Source: Rhododendron vialii (lineage: Eukaryota; Streptophyta; Magnoliopsida; Ericales; Ericaceae). From it: a DNA stretch of 64,000 nucleotides. The stretch lies in assembly GCF_030253575.1 (NCBI RefSeq), contig NC_080559.1:32228501-32292500 (forward strand). Reading direction: 5' to 3'. Shown here one piece after another: positions 47,083 through 57,621 of this stretch. Under the pieces are notes generated by a model, which searched no databases, was not told the DNA's origin, and saw only the letters and a program-made list of their open reading frames with translations. The stretch's first letter is position 1. Each line of letters opens with the position of its first letter. Made by a program: the position numbers and the translations under genes.

Positions 47083-48503
47083 ATTTAGAAGTTGTCCGTA
47101 ACTCTAAACCCCAAATGCCTCTGCCCTGTGTGGGAGAACTAGGAGATAATACCCGTCGGTAATTCTCTTTGCTTTGGTTAGAGGGAGAAATAATTGTGAG
47201 GAATTTGTTCGTGCGTGGTCGGTAAGCGTGGCGAATGTAGTCCTGCTGAGGAATCGAAGACGATGATTGTCTGGATTGATGCCGTCAATTCCACGTTACG
47301 AAAAACTTTCGTGCTTATCACGTGATCTAATAATTGCCTCCTCCTGTGGGCCAATATCGGCCCAATTCTGTTGATGTATAATGATCGTGAAAAGGGTTAA
47401 AACCCAACTATTTACAAGCCCAATTATCTGTGGTTCTGTTTACGGAAAATTACCAGTGCCCACGAATCGAGTAATTTGAAAAAAAAGGATCCGGGGATCC
47501 TGCAGGCGGCTACCCTACTGGGTTGTAGTGCGGCTGATCTAGCCGTCTATTTCAGCACGAACAGCTTGGATGACTTGAATTTAATTCGAGTTTCTATCAA
47601 TCTGGACCATCAATTACTGAAATAGACAGTAAGATCAGCCGCACTACAACCTTGTAATGCTCCAAATCCCTAAAAAACACACTTGAAGGAACTAAAGAGG
47701 ATTACACCTTTTATGGTTTTTTTTTTTTTTTTTTGACGGCATGACAGTAAGGGGCAACTCTACTAATTCCCTCTCTAGTCCCAACTAATTCCCTCCCTAA
47801 CTAGTCAAAGGCAGGTCATCTGTGTCGGGACTAGAAATTTCATTAGAAATTAATCTCTTGCAACCTGACCCGAAGAATCGAACCATGTTAAATGATAAAA
47901 TTTAGTTTGACAAATATTGAATCACATATTTAGCCAACGATGGGTTCACTCACACAACATTGTTTCCCCATTCTATTCTGATTTTGTGTTTTGGTTTTCT
48001 ATCGTGAGGCATTCTTCAATGAGTCCAAGGGCTTCTGCGCTAGTTGGACAAAATTTCTGTCTTCAAAATCTGACAAAGAGTGATCCAAAAACATGATCCA
48101 GTGTATGAACAAAAAGCTTGCTGCAATAGGACAAAGCAATTTTACACGTTAATTTTGGCACCAAAAAAAAAATTAATAATAACCAAAGCTGCAAACGTGC
48201 CCCTTGAACAGTAGTTTTGCCATTCGAAGGTGCCCATTTTAACAAATCAAATGTGTTCTCTTTCGCGTGCTAAAATGACCACACAACATAGCAAGAACAT
48301 CACATTTTGGCTTCGGAAATCTCTTAAGACCACCACTAATGAACAAAATTGGGTTCTCCAAAACTCCCTTTAAACTCGAATATCTAGGCAAAATATGAAC
48401 AAACTCGAAGCACGTACGCTTGGTTTTCTCTGTAAAACTAACAAATAATTAAGCCCTGCCCAAGTATAGGAAGAGCATGAAACACATTTCTCTGTACTCG
48501 GGG
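47083..48503. other. Intergenic sequence with a 34-bp inverted repeat
   Basis: A hairpin has arms 47521-47554 (ggttgtagtgcggctgatc then tagccgtctatttca) and 47617-47650 (tgaaatagacagtaagatca then gccgcactacaacc), with a 62-bp loop. A T homopolymer lies at 47718-47734. No gene recognised. Confidence 0.6.
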
Positions 48504-49242
48504 TTATGGGTTGAAGAAATAAATGCCACACTTGCATTTCCATCCCTCAGGCTCATAATTTGCATATTGGACCCTCACACGGTCAGTGGTAGCTGGGACT
48601 TGAATGGCATCACATGGTCTGCAGACTCCACACTTGTGGTCACAGTTTGGTGGTCTTGACCCAAGTGTGCCTACCCCTTTGTATGCCTCCTCATTATTGC
48701 TCACTCTTCTTCCCATGCTTTCAAATCCCTTCACAACACAAAACAAAATGCAAAATGAATAAAACTAGATATATGGTGAACCTGGTTTGGGTAATTTTTC
48801 TGGATACATCATACATAGCTTTTCTAACCACAATGTCCCCAACACATATACTGCCTCTCTCCCGAAAAAGATTGTCTGGTCTTCAAAACGATTTTAAAAA
48901 ATCGAGCATTTTTCATAAATTAAAAAAAAAAAATCATTGATGTTCAGTAACTAGCAGCAAAAAGTTCAAATTTTCTGCAACAAAAATGTTCTAGTTTTAA
49001 GTTCTCGTTTCCGGGACCGGACAATCTTTTCTGCACGGAGGTACTAATCATAGAGAAAAGAGTGCAAACATGCCTGCTTTGACTCGAGGACTTCCCGTCG
49101 GGGGCGGAAGATGTATCCTGATTATGATCAATCATAGTATAAGGTTAGTTCAATACATGCTGTAAATGACCAATTATGGAAGGCAACGTTTCCAGAGAGC
49201 AGTTTAGGAGGGAGAGAAATACATGTTGGGATCAAATAATTG

Positions 49243-49273
<31 letters not shown>

Positions 49274-49425
49274 ATACTATAATTGAAGGGAAGTGAATAA
49301 TATATGAAGATCTAACCTTGCTCGCGAGCAACTTTACACGATGCAAGTGGCCAGATTGTCATTATAAATACCCAAATCATTACTTGGAGAGTGCAAACGA
49401 GGAAATGGAGAACTCTTCTCTTCAT
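48504..49425 (-). CDS. EPFL: EPF-like secreted cysteine-rich peptide precursor
   Basis: EPF/EPFL peptides are secreted ligands of ERECTA-family receptors that pattern stomata and organ growth. Three exons join to 125 aa: 49317-49425, 49074-49117 and 48504-48728. Exon 1 encodes a signal peptide (MKRRVLHFLVCTLQVMIW then VFIMTIWPLASC). The mature domain at the C-terminus has GSRPP, six cysteines (NCDHKCGVCRPC and WKCKCG) and ends YFFNP. The QYANYEPEGWKCKCG ending resembles the EPFL1-3 group; the exact member is uncertain. Intron 2 must use a GC donor (CAG|GCATGT) to keep frame; the nearby GT would break it. The start was chosen because only this ATG gives a signal peptide. Confidence 0.82.
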
Positions 49426-49458
49426 ATCAACAGAATGACCTAATCCAGTAATCCCCAA

Positions 49459-49496
<38 letters not shown>

Positions 49497-49972
49497 GGAG
49501 TAACCTTACTCACTCACACTTCAATTGGCAAAGCTGGATGTGAAAAAGGGCTAAAAACAAGAAAGCTGTCCTTAGTTAAATAAATCAGATACGTACATCT
49601 CTCTTCATGACTGTATCTGTAATTTTTTGCTGGGGAGCACATTTACCATTTGGACCACCGACCTCTCTGTCTTTGGGTCAAAAAGAAGACTAGTTGTGAG
49701 TAGTGTGTCCTCTCTATAGTGAATTGTACGTGATGGCCTGAGATCTGAATGTGCAAAATAATGGTTAACAGAAGGTACTAGCGAAAACTTTCATGCAGGA
49801 CCAGCTTTGGCCTTTTTCCAAGGGTAGTGAAAGTGCACTTCTTCTTTTTTTTGGTGTTTAATGTGGAAAATCACTACGAGATGAGGAGGTTGATAAACGT
49901 AAGAGGAGGTTGATGTAATTTTCTCCGAAATCAAGCTTGATCAACAGACTGCGGGTAGGCCCATTCATATAT
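49426..49972. other. Upstream region of the EPFL gene
   Basis: It contains a (TG)n(AG)n microsatellite at 49459-49497 roughly 40-70 bp before the start codon; another GA run (49244-49270) lies inside EPFL intron 1. No other gene recognised. Confidence 0.5.
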
Positions 49973-50236
49973 CAGTGGGGCATATGAGTGCATAGTATTC
50001 GAGCTTGACTCATTTGTAAACAAGTCGAGCCCTTAATGAGCCGAGTCAGATTAATGTACTTAACGAACCTCTTTAAAGGAGTCGAGCCTATACAAACGAG
50101 CCGAGCTTTTGAGTGTTGAACTCGTTTCGTTTACTAAACAAGTCTAAAACTCAAGAACGATTACTAAACGCCTTGAGCCGAGCCTTAACGAGCCGAGCTA
50201 CAAGTTGCTCAGTTCATTTGCAGCTCCAGCCATATT
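49973..50236. mobile_element. Degraded hAT-like MITE (gagccgag-rich)
   Basis: Interior of repeated cgagcc / gagccgag / tttactaaac motifs as in the intact element at 62389. The right end read inverted (tatggctggagctgcaaatga) resembles the family terminus. The 13-mer cccattcatatat occurs on both sides (from 49960 and from 50237). The left terminus is too degraded to place exactly. Confidence 0.4.
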
Positions 50237-50259
50237 CCCATTCATATATGAGCGGACCA

Positions 50260-50875
50260 AATAAACGGAGCAAGATCGGGTGGGTTAAAAACCAAGGTCC
50301 CTTCCAAGTTTCGTATACAAATGAGAAAGAAACCGAAAACCCTCGACAGCCAGAACTCAACACACATGCATACACACACAGGGGATCAAGTCAGTGGGAG
50401 AATAATCATGGTGGTGAGACAAAGGTTGTCGAGGTTTTGATGCAAGAACAGGCCACTCTATCGAGTAATGGCTACCGATGGTAGATCTTCCAGGGACGGC
50501 AAGCACTTGGAAGTCTTGGGCTATTACAATCCCCACCCAGGTAAACTTCTATAAAGAATAATAAACTCATCATTCTGTGCGGATAAGTAGAGTGATTTGG
50601 CAAGTCTTGCTTCATTTGAATTGGTATTACGCGCTGAGTTATGCGAATTCTTCCCTGCGTATGATTACCTTGTTTGCTGAAATAACGTTGGTCATGGAAG
50701 AATTTGGATTGCAATCCTCTTAGAACCCAACATGATTAGGCTTTGCTCTTTCTTGTATTGCTTCAAAATTTCAATTTGAACTAAAGAAACGTAATAATTA
50801 GGCTATCTATTTGTCCAATTGCATCAAATTCCTTTGATGGCGTCACTCTTTTTTGTAAAAAGCAACCTTGAATAC
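50260..50875 (+). pseudogene. Duplicated 5' part of the ribosomal protein S16 gene
   Basis: Close copy of about 57455-58115: 5' UTR, exon 1 (50408-50540, same 133-bp length, same GT donor) and about 330 bp of intron 1. Codon 11 (Gly in the intact gene) is TGA at 50438-50440, so it encodes only MVVRQRLSRF. Exons 2 and 3 are absent. Because intron sequence is included it arose from DNA duplication, not retrocopying. The copy ends near 50875, where the inverted duplication begins. Confidence 0.88.
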
Positions 50876-50878
50876 TCA

Positions 50879-52107
50879 TGTTACATGCATTTTTGAAATC
50901 TTATGTACAATTACAGTCGTACTCCCTAACTAAGGACATCATAGTATTTGAAGTAGTACCTAGTTTCAAGAGAAATCCAGGCAATAAAGGTTAAGATTTT
51001 TTAGTACAAAGACAGAGAACCTTCCTTTTACACGAAAATTGTGGTCTGCGCTCACAAAAAATTATCCAAAGTCTCTCTGAAATATAGAATAACTTCATAA
51101 TTATTTCAAGTCATGAAATCATGTTAAATTTACTTACCCACAAAGATGAGTAACACAATTAGGATTCCAATCCAGGTATCGAACAAGTGCAGTAAACCAT
51201 TTAGAGATAATCATAGGCAGTTTATCTTCAAGAAGAGTAATAATGCTTACATCACTAAAAAACACACTGCACCCTCATTTAAAAATTCAAAAAATTAGTT
51301 GACTATTCAAATTACTTTATTGGAGATGAATTCAAAAATTACTATAATGACAAAAAAATGGACAGTAACTTAATTGAATGTTTCACGTGCCCTATACGTT
51401 CCGGTAAAAGAACACAGAACCTTTGGGACTCTTGTATTTGGAAATATTCCTCCCATCACGGAAGTCCCTAATCACTGTCAATGGCTGACGATAAACATAT
51501 GGTAACTAAGCCCCAATACCCTGCATATATACACATTTAAAGAACAAATCCTCCCTGAATTCAGTCAAACTTAGCACTTCCCTAAAAAGAAGAAACTTGT
51601 CCGTAGCATCCAAGAACAGTGGGCTGTAACGCATATAAAATTCAAATCTCCAACAATGAATCAAATTAAACATTATAAGTTCTAAAAAAGGTATTTCAAA
51701 GATATCACTGTATGCAAAAAAAACTAGAAATATATAAAAAAACAGGTTGCCAAAGACTGAAAAGTAAACAACTAAAACAACGTAGGTCAAAACTTTATAA
51801 CCAATTAAGAACTAAAACCACAAATCATCGATAAACAAGCCACCAGAGGGTAAACAAAGAAACTATATTTGGAGAACGGACATAAATGCTTACTGCCACT
51901 TACCTCAAATCCTCCCCCTGTTGATAGAAAATAGGCGACCCTGCATACAAGTCTTAAAGAGAACGAACGACTTCAAGAAAGAACTGGGACGTTGTGGTAA
52001 CCATTGCATCTACAACCAGATTCAAAACATCAGCCAAGTCACTATAGATGTGTTTTTCGAGTGTGAACCATATCAAGAGTGACCGGTCCATTCACAAATA
52101 GCACGTT
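50879..52107 (-). pseudogene. Left arm of inverted duplication: fragment of unidentified multi-exon gene
   Basis: Read on the minus strand it contains exon A (51904-52040, donor gtaagt), exon B (from about 51645) and exon C (about 51130-51270, donor gtaagt), with introns. Exon B encodes RFEFYMRYSPLFLDATDKFL. Exon A is interrupted by TAA at 51954-51956. The gene family is not recognised. Introns are retained, so this is a genomic fragment. Confidence 0.7.
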
Positions 52108-52153
52108 CTGGTTGACTAAAACCACGAAAAGTATCAAAAAGCAAGCCACCACA

Positions 52154-54015
52154 GGACATGCTATTGGCGAATGGACCGGTCCCTCTTGATATGGTTCACA
52201 CTTAAGAGAACATCTATAATGACTTGGTTGATGTTTTGAATCTGGTTGTAGATGCAGTGATTACCACAACGCCTCAATTCATTCTTGAAGCCGTTCGTTC
52301 TCTTTATGACTTGTATGCGGAGTTGCCTACTTTCTATCAACAAGGGGATGATTTGAAGTAAGTTGTCCATTTTTTTGTTTAACCTGTGGTGTCGATACTT
52401 TTCGCGATTTTCTTCCTTACTTGGTCATACATTAAAGTTTTGGCCTACATTATTTTAGTTGTTTCCTTTTTCAGTCTTTGACGGCCTGTTTTTTATATAT
52501 TTGTCAATTTTTTTTTGCATATAGTGATATCTTTGAAATACTTTCTTTAGAATTTATAATGTTTCATTTGAATCATTGTAGGAGATTTGAATTTTATATC
52601 TGTAACAGCCCATAGTTTTTGGATGCTACGGGCAAATTTCTTCTCTTTAAGAAAGTGCTAAACTTGGCTGAATTCAGGAAAAAATTGTTCTTTAAGAGTG
52701 TAGTTATGCAAGGTATTGGGGCTCGGTTACCATATTTCTATCGTCAGCCTTTTACAACGGTTAGGAACTTCCGTAATGGGAGGAATATCCCCGAATACAA
52801 GGCTCCTGAAGGTTCAGTACTCTTTTACCGGAACGTTATAGGGCAAGTGAACTTATTGTCCATTTTTTGTCATTATAGTAATTTTATAATATAATTCATA
52901 TCCAATAAAATAATTTGAATAATCAACTGATTTCTTAAAATTTTTAGATCAGGGTGTGGTGCATTTTTTGAGTGATGCGAGCATTATTACTCTTCTTGAA
53001 GATGAACTGCCTATGATCATCCCTAAATGGTTTACTGCACTTGTTCGATGCCTGAATCCTAATTGTGTTACTCATCTTTGTGGGTAAATAAATTTATTTA
53101 CTTAATTCAAGAAACATGATTTCATGACTTGATATAATTATGAAGTTATTCTATATTTCAGGGAGACTTTGGATACTTTTTTGCGAGTGCAGACCACGGT
53201 TTTTTTTTTTTTTTTTTTTGTGTGTATGTGTGTGTGTAAGGAGAAGGTTCTCTCTCCGCGTGTACTAAAAAAACTTAACCTTTATTACCTGGATATTCCT
53301 TGAAATTGGGTACTGCTTCATATACTATTATGTACTTAGTTAGGGAGTATGACTGTAATTGTACATAACTATGATGCACGGACGACATAGACACGAGAAA
53401 AAATGGAAATACAGACACGGCGCGAGACATGCCACGTATATATTTAATTATTTATTTATTTATATAGTATATATTTATATTTTTCAATTTTTGAAAATAG
53501 TCTCATCGAGTGATTCATTATGAAATTCTTTAAGATTGATGCATCTTGCATCATTTGCAAACAAGATATTCCTCGCTGAGTACTCAGCTCGCACCAAGGT
53601 GCCTGGCTAAGGCAACTAATCTCCACTCGGTGGGCATTACTCGCCAACTAACACCGAGTACTCGTTCTAAGGTGCCTGGTCGAGTGACTATCGAGTAGCG
53701 AGTTTTAGAACACTGATCATTTGTGCTGATTTATAACTTTATATGATATATTTATATTAAAAAATGTCATGTATTAAGTTAAACGTTATCATTTGTGTCA
53801 CCAACCATGTCCCATACGTGTCCCACCCGTGTCCCCCCCATCTGTGTCCCCCTTCAAAAATTAAATTAAATAATTGGACACGCCACGTGGCGTGTCGGAC
53901 ACGTGTCTCACGAGTGTCCCCACGTGTCCTCATGTCCGAACACGGCAACACCTTGACCTCTAGAGATGTCGATACTTCATAGGTACATAAGATTCAAAAA
54001 ATGCATGTAACACTA
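52154..54015 (+). pseudogene. Right arm of inverted duplication, carrying a MITE insertion
   Basis: Mirror copy of 50879-52107 across a spacer of about 45 bp; the hinge-proximal sequence accggtcc...cttgatatggttcaca occurs inverted on both sides. Exon A is 52221-52357 (137 bp, same as the left arm) and is open (VDVLNLVVDAVI, then ILEAVRSLYDLYAELPTF). Exon B starts at 52582 and has TAG where the left arm has Leu (near 52613). Exon C is near 52948-53085 (LLEDELPMIIPKWFTALV). The outer part is split by the MITE at 53369-53982. Family unknown. Confidence 0.7.
53369..53982. mobile_element. MITE of the gtgtcc-rich class, with empty sites in this window
   Basis: Begins ctatgatgcacgg and ends with the inverted ctatgaagtatcg. 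A perfect 8-bp repeat gtacataa flanks it (53361-53368 and 53983-53990). The interior is rich in cgtgtcc and cacgtgt. The left arm of the inverted duplication (50890-50915) and a third copy near 34768 read through the site with only one target copy. Confidence 0.85.
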
Positions 54016-54347
54016 GTTAGGGCTTCATACTCATCTTGGAGGCAAATTACTTCTGCTAAGATTGAGAGACTACCATTCAAAAGTTTCAAAAGTCCTTCAT
54101 AAAAGTAACACCAGTATTCTACCACGAATTCAGCTTGAAATATCGGTCGAGTCAATTTTACCTTTTTTCTGTGCAAATTACCTTCAAACTTACATAGCCC
54201 GCCAATTTTAACTGAAGATGGCATTTTTCGCGTTATTAAGTGTATCATCTTTTTTGGCAAAGTTATGATGATTTGGACCCATAATTAACAACCATCTTCT
54301 AAGCATAAAAAGGGAAAGGAAATACCTAAATATTTATCAAAAATAGT

Positions 54348-55965
54348 ATGGGAAATTTTCTGTTATATTCTTTTAATTTTAAGTAAAAATTCACTTTGAT
54401 CCTTCACGTTTTAATTTGGACAAATATATACTTGCACTTTTTCTTTGGTTTCAGTGTCAACTCTTGGTTAGATTGTCATGTACCCGGCACGGTGGCACGT
54501 GTCCATTTTTGAGGGGTACAATCATTTATACTTAAAGTTGGAGGGGACCCCATTCGATAGCAACCCTGCCAACCCATCCCGACTCCGCAGGATTCCTACT
54601 CTCCAAACTCAGATGACAAATCCTACAATCCCTCTCCAAACCCACATTAATCTCACAAATCCCGTCTCCCATTTCCACCGAATAATGACTTCGCTGCCGT
54701 CGATATCTGCAGTGATTCTGATCAGGAAACACCGTTATTCGAAGTGCAGTCTGCGGCGGGGGAGGATTATGACTGGGAGTAACGAGAGCCATTTTCCATA
54801 TGTTTATGCTATTTCTCTACATCTGTTATGTGAACGTTTATACAGTGCGAATGAATTCTAATACGTAGTATGTGTTTAGGGTTTGAGTTTTTTATCTTGT
54901 ATTTCTAATTTTAAAAACATTACTCTCTGTTTATGTATCTGTATTGGGAATTGGATTTTCGTTTACCTCTTTTACGAATCAACTCCTATTCTTCTCGATT
55001 CTTTTCTTTGTTTGACAAAATGGGTCTTCCTTTTGATTCAACGGCATCATCATCACCATCGCCGCCACTTATCGGTTCTACCACCACAAGCTCGACGGCA
55101 AGACCCAATCGGAGCCGCTGGTGGTCGGGTCGAAGCGTCTGCGGTCGGATCTACTGCACGCGGGTTACAGCGCTGTTGAATGGTGATGGACCAGTGGGTG
55201 AGGATGTTGAGAGGGATGGGGGTTTGAGGGGTCGAGGTCCACGCGGACGCCACCGCGGAGGAGTGTTTTGGCGGAGGTTGAACCGGAGTGTGTGTTGGCG
55301 TCGCCGGGGAAACCTCTGGTTTTTTCAAGGTTTGGTCATCGGAAAAACCAGTCAAGGTTCGGTGTTTTTTTTTATCCGCTGTCAAGGTGGAAAGGAAAGG
55401 AAAAGAAAAGAAAATTAAAAAAATTTATCTTTTATTATTTGGTTGGAAAAGAAAGAGAGAGAAAAATAAAAGTTTTAAAGTTTATTGATTGGTAATTTTT
55501 TCCTCATATTTTTCTTTTCTTTTCTTTTTTTTTCCTTTCCTTTCCTTTCTTTTATGTAGGTTTCAAACAGAGGCTTTTGCATGAGACCAGATGGAGGGAG
55601 GGAAGAGGGAGGAGGGAATGGGTGATTTGTACCCTAAAAACAGTCATGTGCGAAGCACATGGGGAAGGATCTAGTCAATTTGCTTCGGACAAGTTTGGTC
55701 TATTTAGTACATCCGAGCCGTATTTTAAAAACCACCCCTTTAAATCTAAGCAATTCAAAATACTTTTGAACGGTTCGGATGCACTAAGTGGACCAAACTG
55801 GTCCAAAGCAAATTGACGGGGTCCGGTCCCTCACACGTGACCATTTTCCGGAAAAAAAAGGTGACATTGAAATCAATTATAACATAAAGGATCAAAGTGA
55901 ATTTTTGCTACAGATGAAAAAAAAATTAATTTTTGCTTTAAGCCGAAGGGATATAACAAAATTTT
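54348..55965. mobile_element. Candidate Mutator-like (Pack-MULE) element carrying gene fragments
   Basis: About 70 bp at the left end (aaattttctgttatatt, then aagtaaaaattcactttgat) recurs inverted at the right end, with a duplicated stretch in the right copy. Flanks tcaaaaatagt (from 54338) and tcaaatagt (from 55968) could be a 9-bp target duplication with a small indel. The interior has a RING-CH fragment, a GC-rich segment (55040-55330), a purine/pyrimidine foldback (55388-55550) and a hairpin (55676-55721 with 55770-55815). No transposase is seen. Confidence 0.4.
54532..54792 (-). pseudogene. Fragment of a RING-CH (RINGv) E3 ligase gene
   Basis: An 86-codon frame opens with MALVTPSHNPPPPQ and reaches GLERDCRICHLSLES, the start of a RING-CH zinc finger. 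The remaining zinc ligands are missing; after PAESG the similarity fades and the frame ends. It looks like a captured first exon of a membrane RING-CH ligase rather than a working gene. Confidence 0.5.
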
Positions 55966-56055
55966 TATCAAATAGTTTTCATGAAGAGCATATTTCTGGA
56001 CTTTCAATATTTCAAAGGATGACAAAAAAGAGAATGTTAGTTATCAAATATTAGC

Positions 56056-56524
56056 ACGTAATCAAATAATCCCCAAACAGAAATGAAACTAATGTCACAA
56101 GTGAATTGAGTTGTGAATGTAATATTATAACAAGTGTAATATTCTTTTCTTTTGTCACTCGTAAAGAACTTATCAAGAGCTCCTCTTTGAGATTCGAGTA
56201 ATTATTCCGACTCTTTGCTTCTTTTTTTTCATGTTGAAACAGGTAACTTCTTTAAGAGGCATGATGAGCTGTGATATAAGAAAGAAAAAGGGACCAAAAA
56301 AGACATTATTTTTATTTGTTATGTAACAAATTTTCTTCTATTGATGAGAAGATAGAAGTATACCACCAAGCACAACACCATGACAAATAATTATTTCTAT
56401 TCTATATGCATAAAAAACAAGAGCACAGTCCCACAAATCACAAACCCAATAGTCGTCCTAAGAAATATTAAACAAATGCCCACAGCCCATATTTCCAAGT
56501 TGCAAAAGAATAAGTAAAGAAAAA
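56056..56524. other. AT-rich intergenic sequence
   Basis: No gene or clear repeat seen, apart from short A/T runs. Confidence 0.4.
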
Positions 56525-57345
56525 CCCATACCTATTGGAGTGTTGGTTGAAAGAAGGATTTTGAATCTGATTGGAAAGAGGGACCATCGACCACTGAGAT
56601 ATCGCTACGGTTTGATACTTTGCTGGAGAATACGATTCTACCAAGCGTAATACTCTTATGCTCTGATTATTACCCCACGTATTACCTCTTGAGGTGCTTG
56701 GGGTTTAGTTAGGGGCTTAGGGCACAAAACATAAGCAGCGAAGGGAAAATAATGGGGTGGAGGGATAGGAGTTTTGTTTTCTTTTATAGCTTGGTTTGGA
56801 ATTGGAGGAAAGTGGGAGAAGGTTAGAGAAAGGAAAATGAAAGAGAAAATAAGAGATAAATTGTACTATTCACAATTCTAGATACTTTTGTTTTTCTCTC
56901 TTCTTTCTCTACAAACCAAATAATGGGGGAGAAATTCTTTGAATTTTTCCTTCATTTCTCTTCTTTTCCACAAGTTCCAAACAAACCAAATCGGGGTTTT
57001 ATTTTCTTTTATGCTTTGTCTAGAATTTGAGGAAAGTGGGAGAAAGGAAAATGAAGAGAAATTGAGAGGAAAATTGTACCATTAACAATTCTAGATACTT
57101 CTATTTTCTCTCTAAACCAGACAACAGGGGAAATTTTTAAATTTTTTCCTTCATTTCTCTTATTTCCATAAGTTACAAACAAAGCACTACACTACCTTTT
57201 TTTTTTTCTTCTAAGTGTCATAAAATGAAGTGGGCTTAGAAAATCATTTGGGGCTTTAGTTTTTGGAAAGGGCTTACAAAGTTTTGGGTTCAAATATTTG
57301 GGTTTGGGCCAAAGACCCCTAAACTGAAAAAATAGGAGGGGGCCT
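56525..57345. repeat. Dispersed repeat related to the 33-34 kb foldback, interrupted by MITEs
   Basis: 56525-56787 and 57184-57345 match, inverted, the 33.6-33.95 kb segment (gagggaccatcgaccactgag, cttgaggtgcttgg, then aaatcatttggggc and caaagacccctaaactgaaa). The intact paralogue at 33.7 kb reads across the junction, so 56788-57183 is an insertion. Confidence 0.7.
56788..57183. mobile_element. Tandem pair of small ggtttggaa-type MITEs
   Basis: Two related units (about 56790-56995 and 57015-57180) share ggaaagtgggagaa, acaattctagatactt and the ending ttccttcatttctctt...caaacaaa. Outer ends are weakly inverted. The related single copy is at 44846-45051. The empty site lies in the paralogous repeat near 33740. 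Confidence 0.5.
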
Positions 57346-57556
57346 AGGTCACCGCCTGATGGGCTTAAGCCCAGGTCAGGCCCTGAATCGATTACAGGAT
57401 ATGGCTGTTCGGGGCCCGGATCGTCATGAGGGTAATAAAAAAATAAAAAGAATTGGAACAAAAAGAAATCGGGTCGGTTAAAATCCATCGCTTCCAAGTT
57501 TCGAATACAGAAACCCAAAACCCTCGCCGGCCAGAACTCAACAGACTCGCCCACAG

Positions 57557-57600
57557 AGAGAGAGAGAGGGGGAGAGAGGGGGAGAAGAGAGAGAGAGGAT
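57557..57600. repeat. (GA)n-rich tract in the S16 5' UTR
   Basis: Interrupted GA repeat 22-65 bp upstream of the start codon on the coding strand. The pseudogene copy at 50380-50400 lacks it, so the tract expanded after duplication or was lost there. Confidence 0.7.
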
Positions 57601-57621
57601 CAAATCGGTGGGAAAATAAAA

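Noticed and set aside
54933-55418. 161-codon + strand frame in a GC-rich segment
   Set aside because: Arginine/glycine-rich translation with no domain; GC-rich composition alone keeps it open. It may be a captured fragment, but not a gene.
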